From: Lutjanus erythropterus
Lineage: Eukaryota > Chordata > Actinopteri > Lutjaniformes > Lutjanidae
NCBI GenBank assembly: GCA_020091685.1
Contig: CM034608.1
Span: forward strand, 3,219,590 to 3,283,589
DNA: 64,000 bases
Reading direction: 5' to 3'
Shown here: positions 22,166 through 34,900 of the stretch, piece after piece
How positions within the stretch are numbered: the stretch's first letter is position 1
Layout of the letters: each line of letters begins with the position of its first letter
Notes under the pieces: model-generated
What the model was told of the DNA's origin: nothing
Seen by the model: the letters and a program-made list of their open reading frames with translations, nothing else
Database searches by the model: none
Translations under genes and position numbers: made by a program

Positions 22166-22699
22166 CACATGCAACAGCATTTCGAGTGCTTAATGAATGG
22201 CCTCTCGGGGCTCTGTAGTATTGTGCCTGCTTTAAGTCTCTGTCTCTTTAAAACATTATGGACTTTGTGTTCCCAGTGTGGACGTGTTTGTCCTGTGTGA
22301 AACACTGCCTGGATCACAGAACCCTTTTGTTCATATTATAAAGGATGTGGGATAACAATAATAATAAGTGTTTTCCTAAGAGAACATTTTGGACAGATTC
22401 CTGATTCCTCTTTACAGTTTTTGGCACTGGAACCCATACAAGAAATAAACAAAAAGATTTTTTCTCAGGATGTGGGCCCAACACACTGGAAAAACTGAAA
22501 GTATTTTTTCTAATCTCAATTCCCATCCTAAAACATTCCATGTCTAAGTTTGGCATGTCTGTTCAGGCTGCTGTGAGTCACGATTACCAGCAAGCACACT
22601 CCATTTCCTGCAGAGGTCCACATGGATTTCACAACCATTATGAGCTCAAACAACAAATGGGTTTTCCTAAGAATGTATTACGGCTTCTTTTGAAGGGAG

Positions 22700-22985
22700 T
22701 GTGGCTTTAGGGAGTGACTTGACACTGCAGTTTTTTTTTTCCAGTTTGATACTTGGCTCTTCTAGTCATCAAATGAAATGAGCTCTCTGTGTTAGAGCTC
22801 TAACAACCAGTCAGACCTCTTCATGTAAGTATTTGAATTCAGCCTTTTAAAAATGGATATATATTATTTTGACACTGAACAAACTGATGTGTGTCTCCAC
22901 AGGTTGTATTGGTTGTCTTTCCCGTGACGAACGTGATAAATCCACAAAGACTTGCCGACAAGTTTACCTTAACGGATTAACAACA
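22700..22985 (+). promoter_or_regulatory. Probable 5' untranslated exons of the cytokine receptor
   Basis: A donor tcttcat|gtaagt at 22825 and an acceptor gtgtctccacag ending at 22902 define a small (78 bp) intron in front of the start codon. The exon from 22903 then runs into the ATG at 22986. An upstream ATG at 22869 would be removed by this intron. No TATA box is evident, so the transcription start is unknown. Confidence 0.45.
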
Positions 22986-25900
22986 ATGATCACATGGTTA
23001 TTACTGGTCTCACTGTTCTGCAGGAGCATACAGGATGGAACTAGACAACAAAATGGTGAGTATATCATCTTTTCAGATAGAATCAGAAATTCTTTACAGC
23101 TGTAAAGTAGTGTAGTGTGTAATGTAGTGTCAGCTTATGACACTATTAATAGCATGAGAATGTTTATTTCCAAGTCAAATTAGATTGTATTTGAAAGAAG
23201 ACAACGGTCTCTGTATTTGCTTTCATTTATTTATTTTAGACTCTAAGCGTACATGCAGTCTGTTTAGTTTAATAATAATCAGATTTTTAAAAGATTTTTT
23301 TTTTGTACTGACATGCTCCACTGACCAAAACATCTGTTGGAATAACATGAAGAAATACTCAAGGGTGGAAGTAACTAACTACAAATACTCAAATTACTGC
23401 AGTTAAGTAGTTTTATTTTGGGTACTTGTACTTTTATGAGTAGACTTTTAAGTCTGTACTTTTACTCGTACTTAAGTATGCACTGCAGGATGTAATCTAC
23501 TTACTTACTTTTAAAATCATAGTTGAGTACTGAGTATAATGTGAATTAATATCCAAACCATTCATCTGCATTTTAGTAGCGAATAAAAGTGATCTGATCA
23601 CAAACAGGCAGTGGTGGACGGTAACAAAGTACATTTACTTGAGTATTTGTTTGTTTTTTTTGTAAACTTCTGGCTTTCACTCCACTACATTTCATTGTAC
23701 TTTTGACTCCACTACATTTCTAGGAAGGTTGTTGTTACTCGTTACTTTTAGGTGAAGTGTAACTTTGAAGTCAGCTGTTGATGTTTTTTCTTTTCTAAAA
23801 TGCAACTGGCCACACACTGTGTTCCTCACAGAACGAAACTAATCTGGTGATAGTTTATTTTAATATTAGAATTAGAAAGTATATAATATATATAATTTAA
23901 TATATATTTAAGTAATTGCACCTCATCTGACATTGTTTTGTCTGGTGGGGCCATTTGTTGAAAAAAGAAACTTAAACTTAGACTTAAAATGACAAAAAGA
24001 AAGAAAGAAAGAAAGAAAATGAGTTTAGTATCCAAAAGATTGTCAATCAATAATCAATTAGTAGCGTTTTCAACTACTGGTTCAGAAAAATGCACAAAAT
24101 TTGCAACCCTAGTCTGGAGAGGTGACTGTGATACTTAAAAGTAACTAATACTCTGAGTAGTTTTTGCAACAAATACTACTTTTACTTAAGCATATTTCTA
24201 ACATTAGTACTTTTACTTGTAATTGAGTAATATTTTAGCAATGTAACAGTACTTGGACTTGAGTACAGATTTTCATTACTCTTTCCACCACTGGAAATAT
24301 GTACAGTGTATGGTTAGTGAAAATGATTTATTTATGTGGTATATAATTTATTTGTTAATCTAACTAGGGCTGCAGATTTTGTGCATTTTTCTTAACTCAG
24401 TGTTCCTCAAACTTTTTTTCTTTTTAAAAATGACAAATCATCATGACTCAGTTCACAACAGGCCTTGGGAAGAGTTCATTTGTGCATAAATGAACATTTC
24501 ATGGCCGTATTCATCATCTTATATCATCTTGCCGCGTGTTACCTAAAACATACACGTTAAATATTTTATAAATAAGAAATAAATGCATTCAGGCTGAGTT
24601 AACAGACCGTCTCATTGTTTTTATTTCCTCTCATCAATATAAAAATATACATTTTACCCCACTTCATAAATGAAAGTGGATTTAATCAAAATTAAAAGGG
24701 ACACATCTTCCATAGTCTTTTATTTATTTGGAGACCCAAATAAAATCTCCCATGTCCCACCTGTGCGTCCCAGCTCAGTTTCTGGGAACGACTGCCTTCA
24801 CTGATAGTTGAGCATGTTAATAATTAATAATCCATTACTCATTAATAATGAATCAAATAAAAACACAGGTTTCTTTTTGTCAGTTTGAAGTTTAAAGCTA
24901 CAACAACATTTTTTAATTTAATAGTGATGCCAATATGACCTACGTAAGCTAATGAGACCATCCGAGAGCTGATTGGCTGTTTGTGTTTAGTTCTTTTTCG
25001 TGGCTGTGACTCGCCTCAGGCCTCAGACTCTGCTTTGCATTTGGCTTCACACTCACACACTGCTGCACTAATGTTCTGTTTTCCTTGACTCTATGCATCC
25101 TATATACTCTATTTTTAACTTCAATTTCATTATTATTCAGTTTTTTATCTTACATATTCCTATTTTTACTGCTATTGTGCTGTGGATTTTATCCTTTTGA
25201 AGATTCTGTTTATTCTATTCTCATTTTATTTCATTTCTACTCCTGTTTTTATGTTTATTTTATGCCTTTTTATGTGAAGCACCTGGTGCGTGTAATTTCT
25301 TTGCTGTAAAGCACTTTTGGCTGCGTTTCTTGCATGAAAAGTGCTACACAAATAAAGTTTAGCAATATTCAAACGATCAAAAGTACTTCTTAAAAGTTGT
25401 AATGGTAATAAACTTAACTGCAGCTGTATGATTCTGAAGATACGTTCTATGTATTCTGTTCTCATTTTTTCATATTTTTACACATGGGTTTTAGTTTTCA
25501 TCTTATTTTACATGAATTATGAAATTTTATCCCTATTTTGAAGTTATTTTTATGCTGTGTTGTGCATGTCAGTTTTCTGAGTAAGTACTTTGGGCTGCAT
25601 TTCTTGTATGTGAGGTGTAAAACAAATAATGTTGGTAACACTTAAGGTGCTTGTAATAAGTGTTAATTAACAGGTAATGAAGCCCTTATAAGATGCATAT
25701 TAACATCTATATGTGTTAATAAGATGTTGCAAGTGTTAATGTTAGCATCATAAACATGTTCATTGTTACATTATAAGACATTTATTAGCAGTCTGTTAAC
25801 ATTTGTTAACAGTTTATAGACTGCTTGAAAATGTTAATAAAAGGCTTATAAGTTTCATATAACTGTTTGTAACAGCATTATGAACATATTTATTTAGGTC

Positions 25901-28900
25901 AACTAACTTTCCCACCTACTTCATCGTGCATGTATTAACAGTTGTTAATCTTTTATTATGCACTTATTAACAGTTAACTATTCATTTTGGGGTTACCGGA
26001 TCTAAAGTGTGAACAATGCTTATTAAGGTTAATTCATCCTTTATTATGCACTTGTTAAGAGTTACCATTGTTTTCTTTAGTTATTACTATTTGAGGCTTT
26101 TTCCTCTGCTAAGAACTGCTAATAAAGCAACAACAAAAGTGTAGTAAAGGTTTAACAAAGACATAATAGGTGAAACATAATAGGTAGACTGTTAAGTTAA
26201 GTTAAGACTGCCTATTATAAATTTCTTATAATCTAACACTTAATATGTTTTTTATGCCGTTATTAACACTAATATAGTCTTTAAGTGTTACCATAAAGTT
26301 TATTGTTATTAAACTTATGTTAACTTATGCCTTGTCCAGCTACGTGATATTATTTTGAAACATAAAATAAGGCCAAATAATGTCATAATGAAGCCATCAG
26401 GCTGCCATCATGGTGTCCTATCACTGCTGTACCACTGTCTGTGTATTATTGTTTGTCTCTTTGCTGGTCAGGATAAAGACAGTCCTTTAAATTCACTTCC
26501 TATGATCTGTATTCTTCAGGTGTCGTGCATTGTGAACCTCAGAACATGACAGCCACCAGCTCTGACAAGATGATTAACGTAACATGGGAGGACGAGCCGT
26601 CCTGCTCATCACTACGGGACGGGTTGATCTACGAGCTGCTGGTTCTCATAGCGGACGAGCAAGTACATTACGTAAGCGTTCACACACCAAACGCCGCAGA
26701 CTTCCATATCAGTAACTGGAAAAGTCCAACCAACAGACCTCTGATTTGTTTATGAAAATGTTTCAGGAGGAAGTCGCCGTGACACCGGAGCAGACAGGAT
26801 CTACTCACTCCTGGAACTGGACGTCAACTCTGGTGTTGGAATGCGCTTCAGTCAGGCTCAGGTCCCGATACAAAAACCAAGCAGGCCCGTGGAAACAACA
26901 ACAGGCTCTCCCTGGTTAATATTAGCCTTACTTTATATTTTAATCAGCAAAAACATTCAAGCTCAATCATTCTTACTCATGAGACAGTCATGGCTCTCCT
27001 TCACATGCTTGTTATGCCTTCTTATTTTGCTTTAGCTGGGATACACAAGTCACAAATTGGGGTGTTTCCAAAGGACAAAGTGATGGAGGTTGGCAGCAAA
27101 TTCACATTCTGCTGCTTTGTGCAAGCAGGGAAAAAAATCAACACAATGTTTCTGCATGGATACAATGATTCCAGTATGAACGCAACCCGGGTCAGCGATC
27201 AGATGTATTTGGTGACTGTTGACCTGAACAAACCATCAGGAAACAGTTGCACTAACGTGATGTGTACAACAACTGCAGGCGAAAATGGGGCTTGTGCTTA
27301 TATTGGCTGTAAGTATGACATAATATTGTGTACGATAGTGTAGATTGTGATTTTTGAGTCTTAAATATGCCTTGTCAAGAAACGCTGCAATTCTTTTTAC
27401 GCATATCAGACAGGCCTGGTGACAGGGATCTTCAGTGTGAAACCCGAGATCTGCGGTCAGTCGAGTGTCGCTGGAAAGTAGGACAAGACACCTGTATATC
27501 GGTCAAGAGTCGAACACATTATCAGCTACTTGGAGGGGAAAATGAAAAAAACATGTGAGGATTTAAATCTTATACGCAACTGAATACATAATTATTCTGA
27601 TCACTTCTGTGAGTGTGTGAGTGTGTGAGTGTGTGATCACTGGGTCTGCAGTATTGGCTTCTTGTGAAAACAATATGTCAAGAACTCCTTGAGGGATTGT
27701 TTTTTTTTTTTTAATTTGGTTCAAGCGTTCACGTGGACTCACGGATGAACTGATTAAATTTTGGAAGTCAAAGACCATGATGACCTTGCTAAAAACAGTT
27801 GTGGTCATAACTCAAGAATTCACATACTATTTATAATATAATTACACACAAAAATCTAAAAGGATAAAAAGGTGAAAGGTCAACTTCACTGTGACATCAT
27901 GATGTCCAGCTCTCTATCAGTCCTCCGTAATTTATATCTTAGTTCTAAATTAGTCTTCATACATTATATGAGTGTGGACAGACATGGATGGTGGAGACAG
28001 TAATTCTATTTTTTGACTGTTCTCTTCTTAACCGGCCACTTGGGGCCGCAAGTGATCAACATCTGCTTCAGTTTTTTTGTCATTTTCATCTTATAACGTC
28101 TTTTTTGTCTTCTTGTGTCTTCTTTGTCTCATGTTTGTCTTTTTTTGTATGTCTTATAGGGATATAACGATACATTCAACTCATGATTCGATGCGATTTC
28201 TGATACTGGCTTCACGATACGATATTTTCATTATTTTTTTTTAACAGAATAAGCTTGCAGACAAATTATGACTGAAAATATTTATCTTTAAAAATATAAA
28301 CACTACTGTGAGTGCAGGAAACAGAATTTGAAAGTGTTTCCTAAGTTTGAAGTGCGCAAAATTACTGTATATCCAAGTCAGAAGCACACATACCTTTTTC
28401 TCTCTGGTCGGGATGATCTCGCACAGTCTTACATGCTCTGCTCTTTAAAAATGGCATCGTGATTCATTTTTCATCTTAACCGATTTCAGTCGTCACACAT
28501 TCATATCGATTTTTAACTGTCTCACGATGCATCGTTACATCCCTAATGTCTTATTGTTCGTTATTGTATTTTCTTACGTCTGATGTCTAGTCAGGCCCTG
28601 TTAGGTTTCAGTTCAGGACAACGTGTGTATGTGGTGGTCATGTTAATGTTGGCTGAACTTTACAAATCTCCGCTGGTTGCATCTGGCAGTTGTGATGGCA
28701 TTGCAGTAGGTGCTTCATCATCTGTTGCCGGACGAGGATCTGCACTCTACTGAGCGACCTCTTCTAGATGATACTTACCCGTCTGAGGTTAAAAACTACC
28801 ATGGCTCTGAAATACCAGTTGTCTAACTGTGCTGTAAATGGAGACGTTCACGGTGCTGAAGCAGCAGACTGATTTGTAGTTGCAACTTTTTCTCTCAGTC

Positions 28901-31900
28901 CTGCCACTCTGTCTGTCCTGACTTAAAAACTACAGAATCCAAAGAGCTGTCTGCTTGTGTGAGGTGACCTTTCAACCTGTATTTTGTTTTCTGTCTATCT
29001 GGACGTTGCATATTTATTATCGCTAACTTGACTGTGGTGCCCTGCACCTGCAAATCTGTAGTTTTATAGCTTAAAGTCCACCTTCAGTCATGTTTTAAAC
29101 AATACAAAATGCTCTTGCATGAATATGCAAATAGACTCCACCCTCCCCACACACCCCAACCCCCACCCTAACCTCTAAGAAGGTGCACCTGGCTTCTCCT
29201 CTGTTTTGCTAGCTAATCATTGTAACTAGCTACATCCAGCTACTCCTGTGGGCTGGGCATCGCCGCTAATGATATGTGTAGCACCACTCCTTCAATTAAC
29301 AGGATTGGTTCCTTAAGTTTATTACATCATCATGCCCGCCTGACAGAATCAGTTTAAATGCAAGATATGCTCAGACATGGTGTTTACTGCTTAATTCGCT
29401 CCAGATATGTCTTGTAGCACATGAAAAACACAACATTAAGGTGGTTTGAGTTAGGAGTGAGAACATTAACAAGAACCTAACAAGTTAGTATGTCAAAATA
29501 ATGGTTTACTATGAAAATAATGAGGATTTTTAGATACTAAGTTGTTATTTTGAGAACATTTCTCATTCTAATGACTACAGGATCTCTTTTTGTTAATCTC
29601 ATTGGTGGAAACAGGCTGTAGTTTTCAAAGTAAAATATATCGATGATATATATTCATAAGTATTAAAATTTCAACATTGAAATATTCAGTGGTTCTTCAA
29701 TTAAATAATTAGGTGTTCAGTTGCTTACTGATCTTGAATTCATTATGTTGCTTTGCTCCATATTTGAGGTAAAAAAAAATAAATAAGCATATATGTGTGA
29801 AACTAAGTTATATTTTCTTGGCATTTATATTTCAGGAATTGTACACAAAAGCCAAAAGGGAGATGCAGGATAAATAACGTGACAGTGGATGCTGGAGAGA
29901 CAAACTGGACATTAACAGCAACAAATGTTCTTGGGAAGGTGGTGATCTCAGACCCTGCAGACCTGACTAAAAGAGGTAGACCTTGTGTGGTAAAATGCTT
30001 ACTCGAACACTGATGTCTCTTTTTAATGATTAAACTCAGATGACTGCTGTTTGTCCTCTGTTTCAGTGCACATGTACAAGCCAGAGAAAGTGAGGGCTTC
30101 AAATGTGAATGCCAGAAATGTGACGGTGGAGTGGGGGTGGAAGGTGCCACAGTACAGGGATCTCAGTATAACATGCCAAGTGCACATAAGCCATCATGAA
30201 ACATACGCCACAGTGAGTTGACAAAAGAAGGAGGGTGAGACATTAGCAAGGTTTTTTTTATTAAATTCTGTTCTGACCTACATCAGTCATATGCATTTTG
30301 TGTTCCCAGCATAACACCTCTGGAGTCGGTCTTCATTTAGCTTTTCTGAATGATTTGATACCATACTGGAGATATAAAGTGAAAGTACAATGTGGGACAA
30401 CGCCACATTTATGGAAATGGAGCGACTGGAGCGAAAGCATCAACTTCCACACATTGGGAGATGGTAAGCATTGGAAAAAAACAAACAAACAAACAACAAC
30501 CTTCTAAGTGATACTGGAAACGTAATAGATGGTCTTGACATTTTCTGGTCACTGATTTGTCCCACAGTCCCAGACGCTCTTGATGTGTGGATGCAGGTGA
30601 AGCGTAACAACGTTACAATCGTCTGGAAAGTAAGTGACATGAGTGGAAACCACTTTCTAATATGATGCTCTTTTTAAAGCTTTTGCATTGCAGTTAATGA
30701 CTGTATTCATGGGTAGTAAATCATTCAATGATACGTAATAGATCAGTTATTACATTGTTTTTGTCTCATTATGTCTTTTTTGTCTTGTTACATCATTTTT
30801 TGTCTTTGTTGTGCTGTTTTTGCATACATCTTTTTTGTCTTGTCACATTGCTTTTGGTTTTGTTGCATCTTTTTTTGTCTTGTTTCATCATTTTTTTGTC
30901 TTGCTATGTATTTTTTGTCATTATGTCTTTTTCAACTTGTCATGTTGTGTCTTGCTATGTCTTTTTTGTATTGTTATGTCTTTTTCATCAGGTAATTTTT
31001 TGTCTTGTTATATCTCGTTCGTATTGTTATGTCATTTTTTTGTCTTACCAAGATTTTCTTTTTATCTTGTTAGGTCTTGTTTCATTGTTGTTCATCTTGT
31101 GACGTCTTTTGTTTTCTTGTTAGGTCTTGTTAAGTCGTGTTGCATCTTGTTACATAGTTTTCAATCTTGTTACGTCTTTTTTGTCTCATTGCATCATTTT
31201 TGTCTTGTTACATTTGTCATGTGTGATATGCACTGATGGACAGACCGAGAAATCATCTTCTCTATGTGTAATTGTTGCATATATTTAGTATGAAATCAGT
31301 CCTGATGTTGGGAAATGATGCAAAAATGATGCAAAAAAAAAACAAGAAAGAAAATCAATAATTCCCCTCAAATGCAGTAAAACTATACTAAAGTGTAGCG
31401 AGTAAAACTAAAAATTTGCCAGAAAAATAAATACTCAAGTAAAGTACAGATACCTTAAAAATCTACTTAGTAGAGTAGTACATTAACAAAGTGTTTGCAC
31501 CTGGTTGCTTCCCATTTCGGATTTACCATTGCCAAATAATTTTGTAACCATTTACAGATTAGTTTATTAACCATTAATAAAGCTATTAGTTACAAGATAT
31601 AAACTCTTTATAAAGGGTGCCTCATTAGAGAGTGGTGTTAATGAGGGCATGATCTCAAGGTAAGCTAAAGTCCTGAAGTTACCTCTCTGCAGGAACTACT
31701 GGCCAACCAGAGTCATGGACACATTGAAGACTATGAAGTGACCTGGAGGAGCACAGAGAGAGAACAAGAAAACAGAATCAGAGTTTGCAACAAGACCAGC
31801 CTTACTCTCAGTCTGGACACGACTGAAAAGTATATCGTCACGGTTACAGCGAGGAATAAAAATGGCAGTTCATCTCCTTCGACCATCACCATCCCGCCAG

Positions 31901-34900
31901 GTATGAAGCTAACAGAGCTGCACGTGTTACAGTTAGGGAAGAGTTCAGGCTGTAAACCTGGTTATTTGACCACTCAAGTACAGCACAACAGGCTGTAAAC
32001 ACAAATTAACTTACTATCACCTTATTAACATGAATTATTTACAAATTCAGCAGTCATGTTTCTGGCTACCCAGTGAAGATAAATCTGATATTCACTCTGC
32101 TTTTCTGGTTTGGTCTGAATCTGTCTCTTTAGCTACTAAATGCTCCACTCTGTTCACCAGCTTTTTCAAGGTTTTTCAAAAAATTGGGAATCACAGAGGT
32201 CCTTACAATCATGAATACAAGTGATTGCATGATCCCCTGCAGTCAGGAAATTAACAATCATAACTGATGAATTGAAACATGCAGTGAAAGAATACTTGCT
32301 TCAAAGTGAGATTTGAGACCCAAAATCCCAACATTTCATCATCATTCAGGACTGAGTCACTGAGGATGTGATCAGCAAAGGTGTGGTCACTTTACAGTGA
32401 TAAACACGTTTCTATCAAAGACATGTACAGGGTTAAAGGATGATTTTAAAGGGATAGTTCACCCCAAATCAAAAAAGTTTTGGAGGTGTCAGTTGTAGAG
32501 ATGTCTGCCTTCTCTCCAATATAATGGGACTAAATAGCACTCTACTTAGGGTGCTGATGTTATCGTCTCATCTACAAATTATTGCCTCAATACCTGCAAT
32601 CTAACTTCCGCAGAGTCTTCTGGCGGAGCAGAAGGAGAGAGCACTTCTTGGATCCTCGGCAGCAGCGGTGGCTTCGACCTGTCCTGGTCTGCCAGTCCTG
32701 CAGCCAGCTGTGGCTACATAGTGGACTGGTGTCCTGCCTCAGGGGAGTGCGAGGTGGAGTGGCTCAAAGTGTCTCCCAGTGAAACCACTGCCAGAGTATC
32801 CTCAGGTAAGTCTTATTCTTTGTCCACCAATGCAATATTACACTTCTTTGTGCAACAAGTCAAGTCAGTCTTACTTACATGGCACATTTCATAAAGCAGG
32901 TGTACACTCACTGTGCTGTACATGACAAAACATAAAATAGCATGTAAGAAAGGAAGTATTACATATATACAGAGTTGGCAAAAGTACACACATTCTTTAC
33001 AGTGCACATATTTGTGTTTAAAAAAAACTCTAAAACTAAAATGTTGAAGTACTGATTTATCTTTTGTACATCAGTGAAAAAGTACAGGCTCTGAATTGTA
33101 CTCAAAAGTAAAAGGTCACTCTCTGACGGACATTTTTACTGACCGACCAAAGAGTCTCTCTGTGCCCATTTCAGCTTAGGTCTTGTTTTATCTTGTTATG
33201 TCTTTTATCTCTTTTTTGTCTTGTTATGTCTTTTACACCATTCTTGTCTCTTCACATCTTTTCGGTAGTTTTCCTCTTTCCTTACATCATTTTCATCTTG
33301 TTAAATCTTTTGCATCATATTTGTCTCATTATGTCTTTTATGTAATTTTTGTCTTAAGTCTTTTTCCTTTTATTACATTGTTTTTTCACCTTGTTACATC
33401 ATTTTTCATTCATCTGTCATTTGTGTTGTTACATCTTGTTAAGTCTTTTGTCCTGCTTTCATGTTGTTACGTCTTTTTCATCTTGCATCATTTTCGTCTT
33501 GTTAGACAGTTTTCCGTCTTTTTCGTCTTTTACATGGTTTTTGTCTTATTTGTTTTTTGTTTTGTTTATTTTTAAGTCTTTTATGTCATTTTTTATGTCA
33601 TGTTTGTTATATCTGGCATGTGTGATATGCACTGATGGACACACCAAGAAATTGTCTTTTCTATGTGTTATTGTCCCATTCATTTAAGTTAAAGTCTGTC
33701 TTGATGTTGGGAAGGTGGCTTGCAATGATACAAAATAAAAATAATCCCCTCAAATGCATTAAAACTAAAGTCACAAGCCTGTTTTGAAAATGTAAGGTAT
33801 AGAAAATACAGACATTTGTGTTAAAATGCTGAGAGTAAAAGTAAAAAAAAAGCCTTGGGACCTACTTAAAAAATCTTTGTTTTATCCTCATGAAGCTTTA
33901 AAAAAAATGTCCATCCAAAATCTGACATTTGCGATGCACTGGTTGAGATCATTCACTTGTGTGTCAATATAGGAATGACATGAAGTATTACATTGTTGTA
34001 TTATGGACCCATGTGGAAGCATGTACATATTAAACAACAGAGGACCTACAATTGACCCCTGAGGAACTCCATACGGAATACCAACCTCATCAGATTCACA
34101 GTTACCAACAGACACAGAGAAAGATGTTCCTGTAAGATATGAAAAACACCAGTTGAGAGTGTGTTCAAGGTGCTGAAGAATAAATACATGGTCCACAGTG
34201 TCAAATATAGTACTGAAATCAAAGCATACCAGAATAGAAACTCTGTGGTTGTCTGTGCTAACTTTAAGATCATTAACAACTCTGATCAGAGCAGTTTGGT
34301 GCCATGATGAACTGCTGAACCAGACTGAGAGACATCAAACATAGTGTTATTTGACAGATACATATGTAATTGATGGTAAATAAACTTTTCAAGAATTTTC
34401 CCCAAAAGTGGAAGGTTTGATTTTTAGCCTACAGCTCTCAAAAACAAGTGGATCAAGATTACTCTTGGTTTTTTTTTGAACAGTGGTGTTACAGTAGCAT
34501 GTTTGATACATGACGAGAAGATTCCAGGATGTCTTTTCTCATTTCTTTTTTTTTTTTCATTTCTCATCCCAGAAAACTTAAGAGATGGAGTGAGATACAC
34601 ACTATCTGTGTATGCCTGCACCCAGGGAGCTCCAATGCGACTAGAAAGAAGAGAGGGCTATGTTCGCGAGAAAAGTAAGGTTGTCTGACTTTAGTGTAGC
34701 ACTGTTTGCCTAATAAAAGTGTCAGCAGTTTGTCCAACAGCGTTTCACCCATGTTACAGGAATAAAAGTTGGACTCTTTAAATCACTGGAGTGGAAACAG
34801 AAGTATTCAGATGTTGAGGTGTCCTGGAAACCTATAGATCTAAGAAATCAGTCTGCGTTCATCCAAGGCTATGTTCTACTCGTGTATCTTTTGGGCAACA

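Larger units (their letters stand above)
27640..28790 (+). repeat. Large dispersed repeat, copy 1 (interrupted)
   Basis: Shares long blocks with 45790-46870: cataactcaagaattcaca, aaaggtcaacttcactgtga, gtccagctctctatcagtcc, cttcttaaccggccacttgg, gtggcattgcagaaggtgct-like text and ggatctgcactct. It is interrupted at about 28070-28620 by a GTCTT tract and a hAT-like element. It resembles common fish repeats containing 'caaaggtcaaggtcactgtg'. The class is unassigned. Confidence 0.65.

Noticed and set aside
30728-31236. Hydrophobic open frames of 74-141 codons (plus strand), looking like membrane proteins
   Set aside because: They are translations of the TTTTGTCTTGTTACGTC tract; three overlapping frames are open at once and the sequence is inside a receptor intron.
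33183-33687. 130- and 98-codon F/L/V-rich frames
   Set aside because: Same GTCTT tract artefact as at 30.7-31.2 kb.
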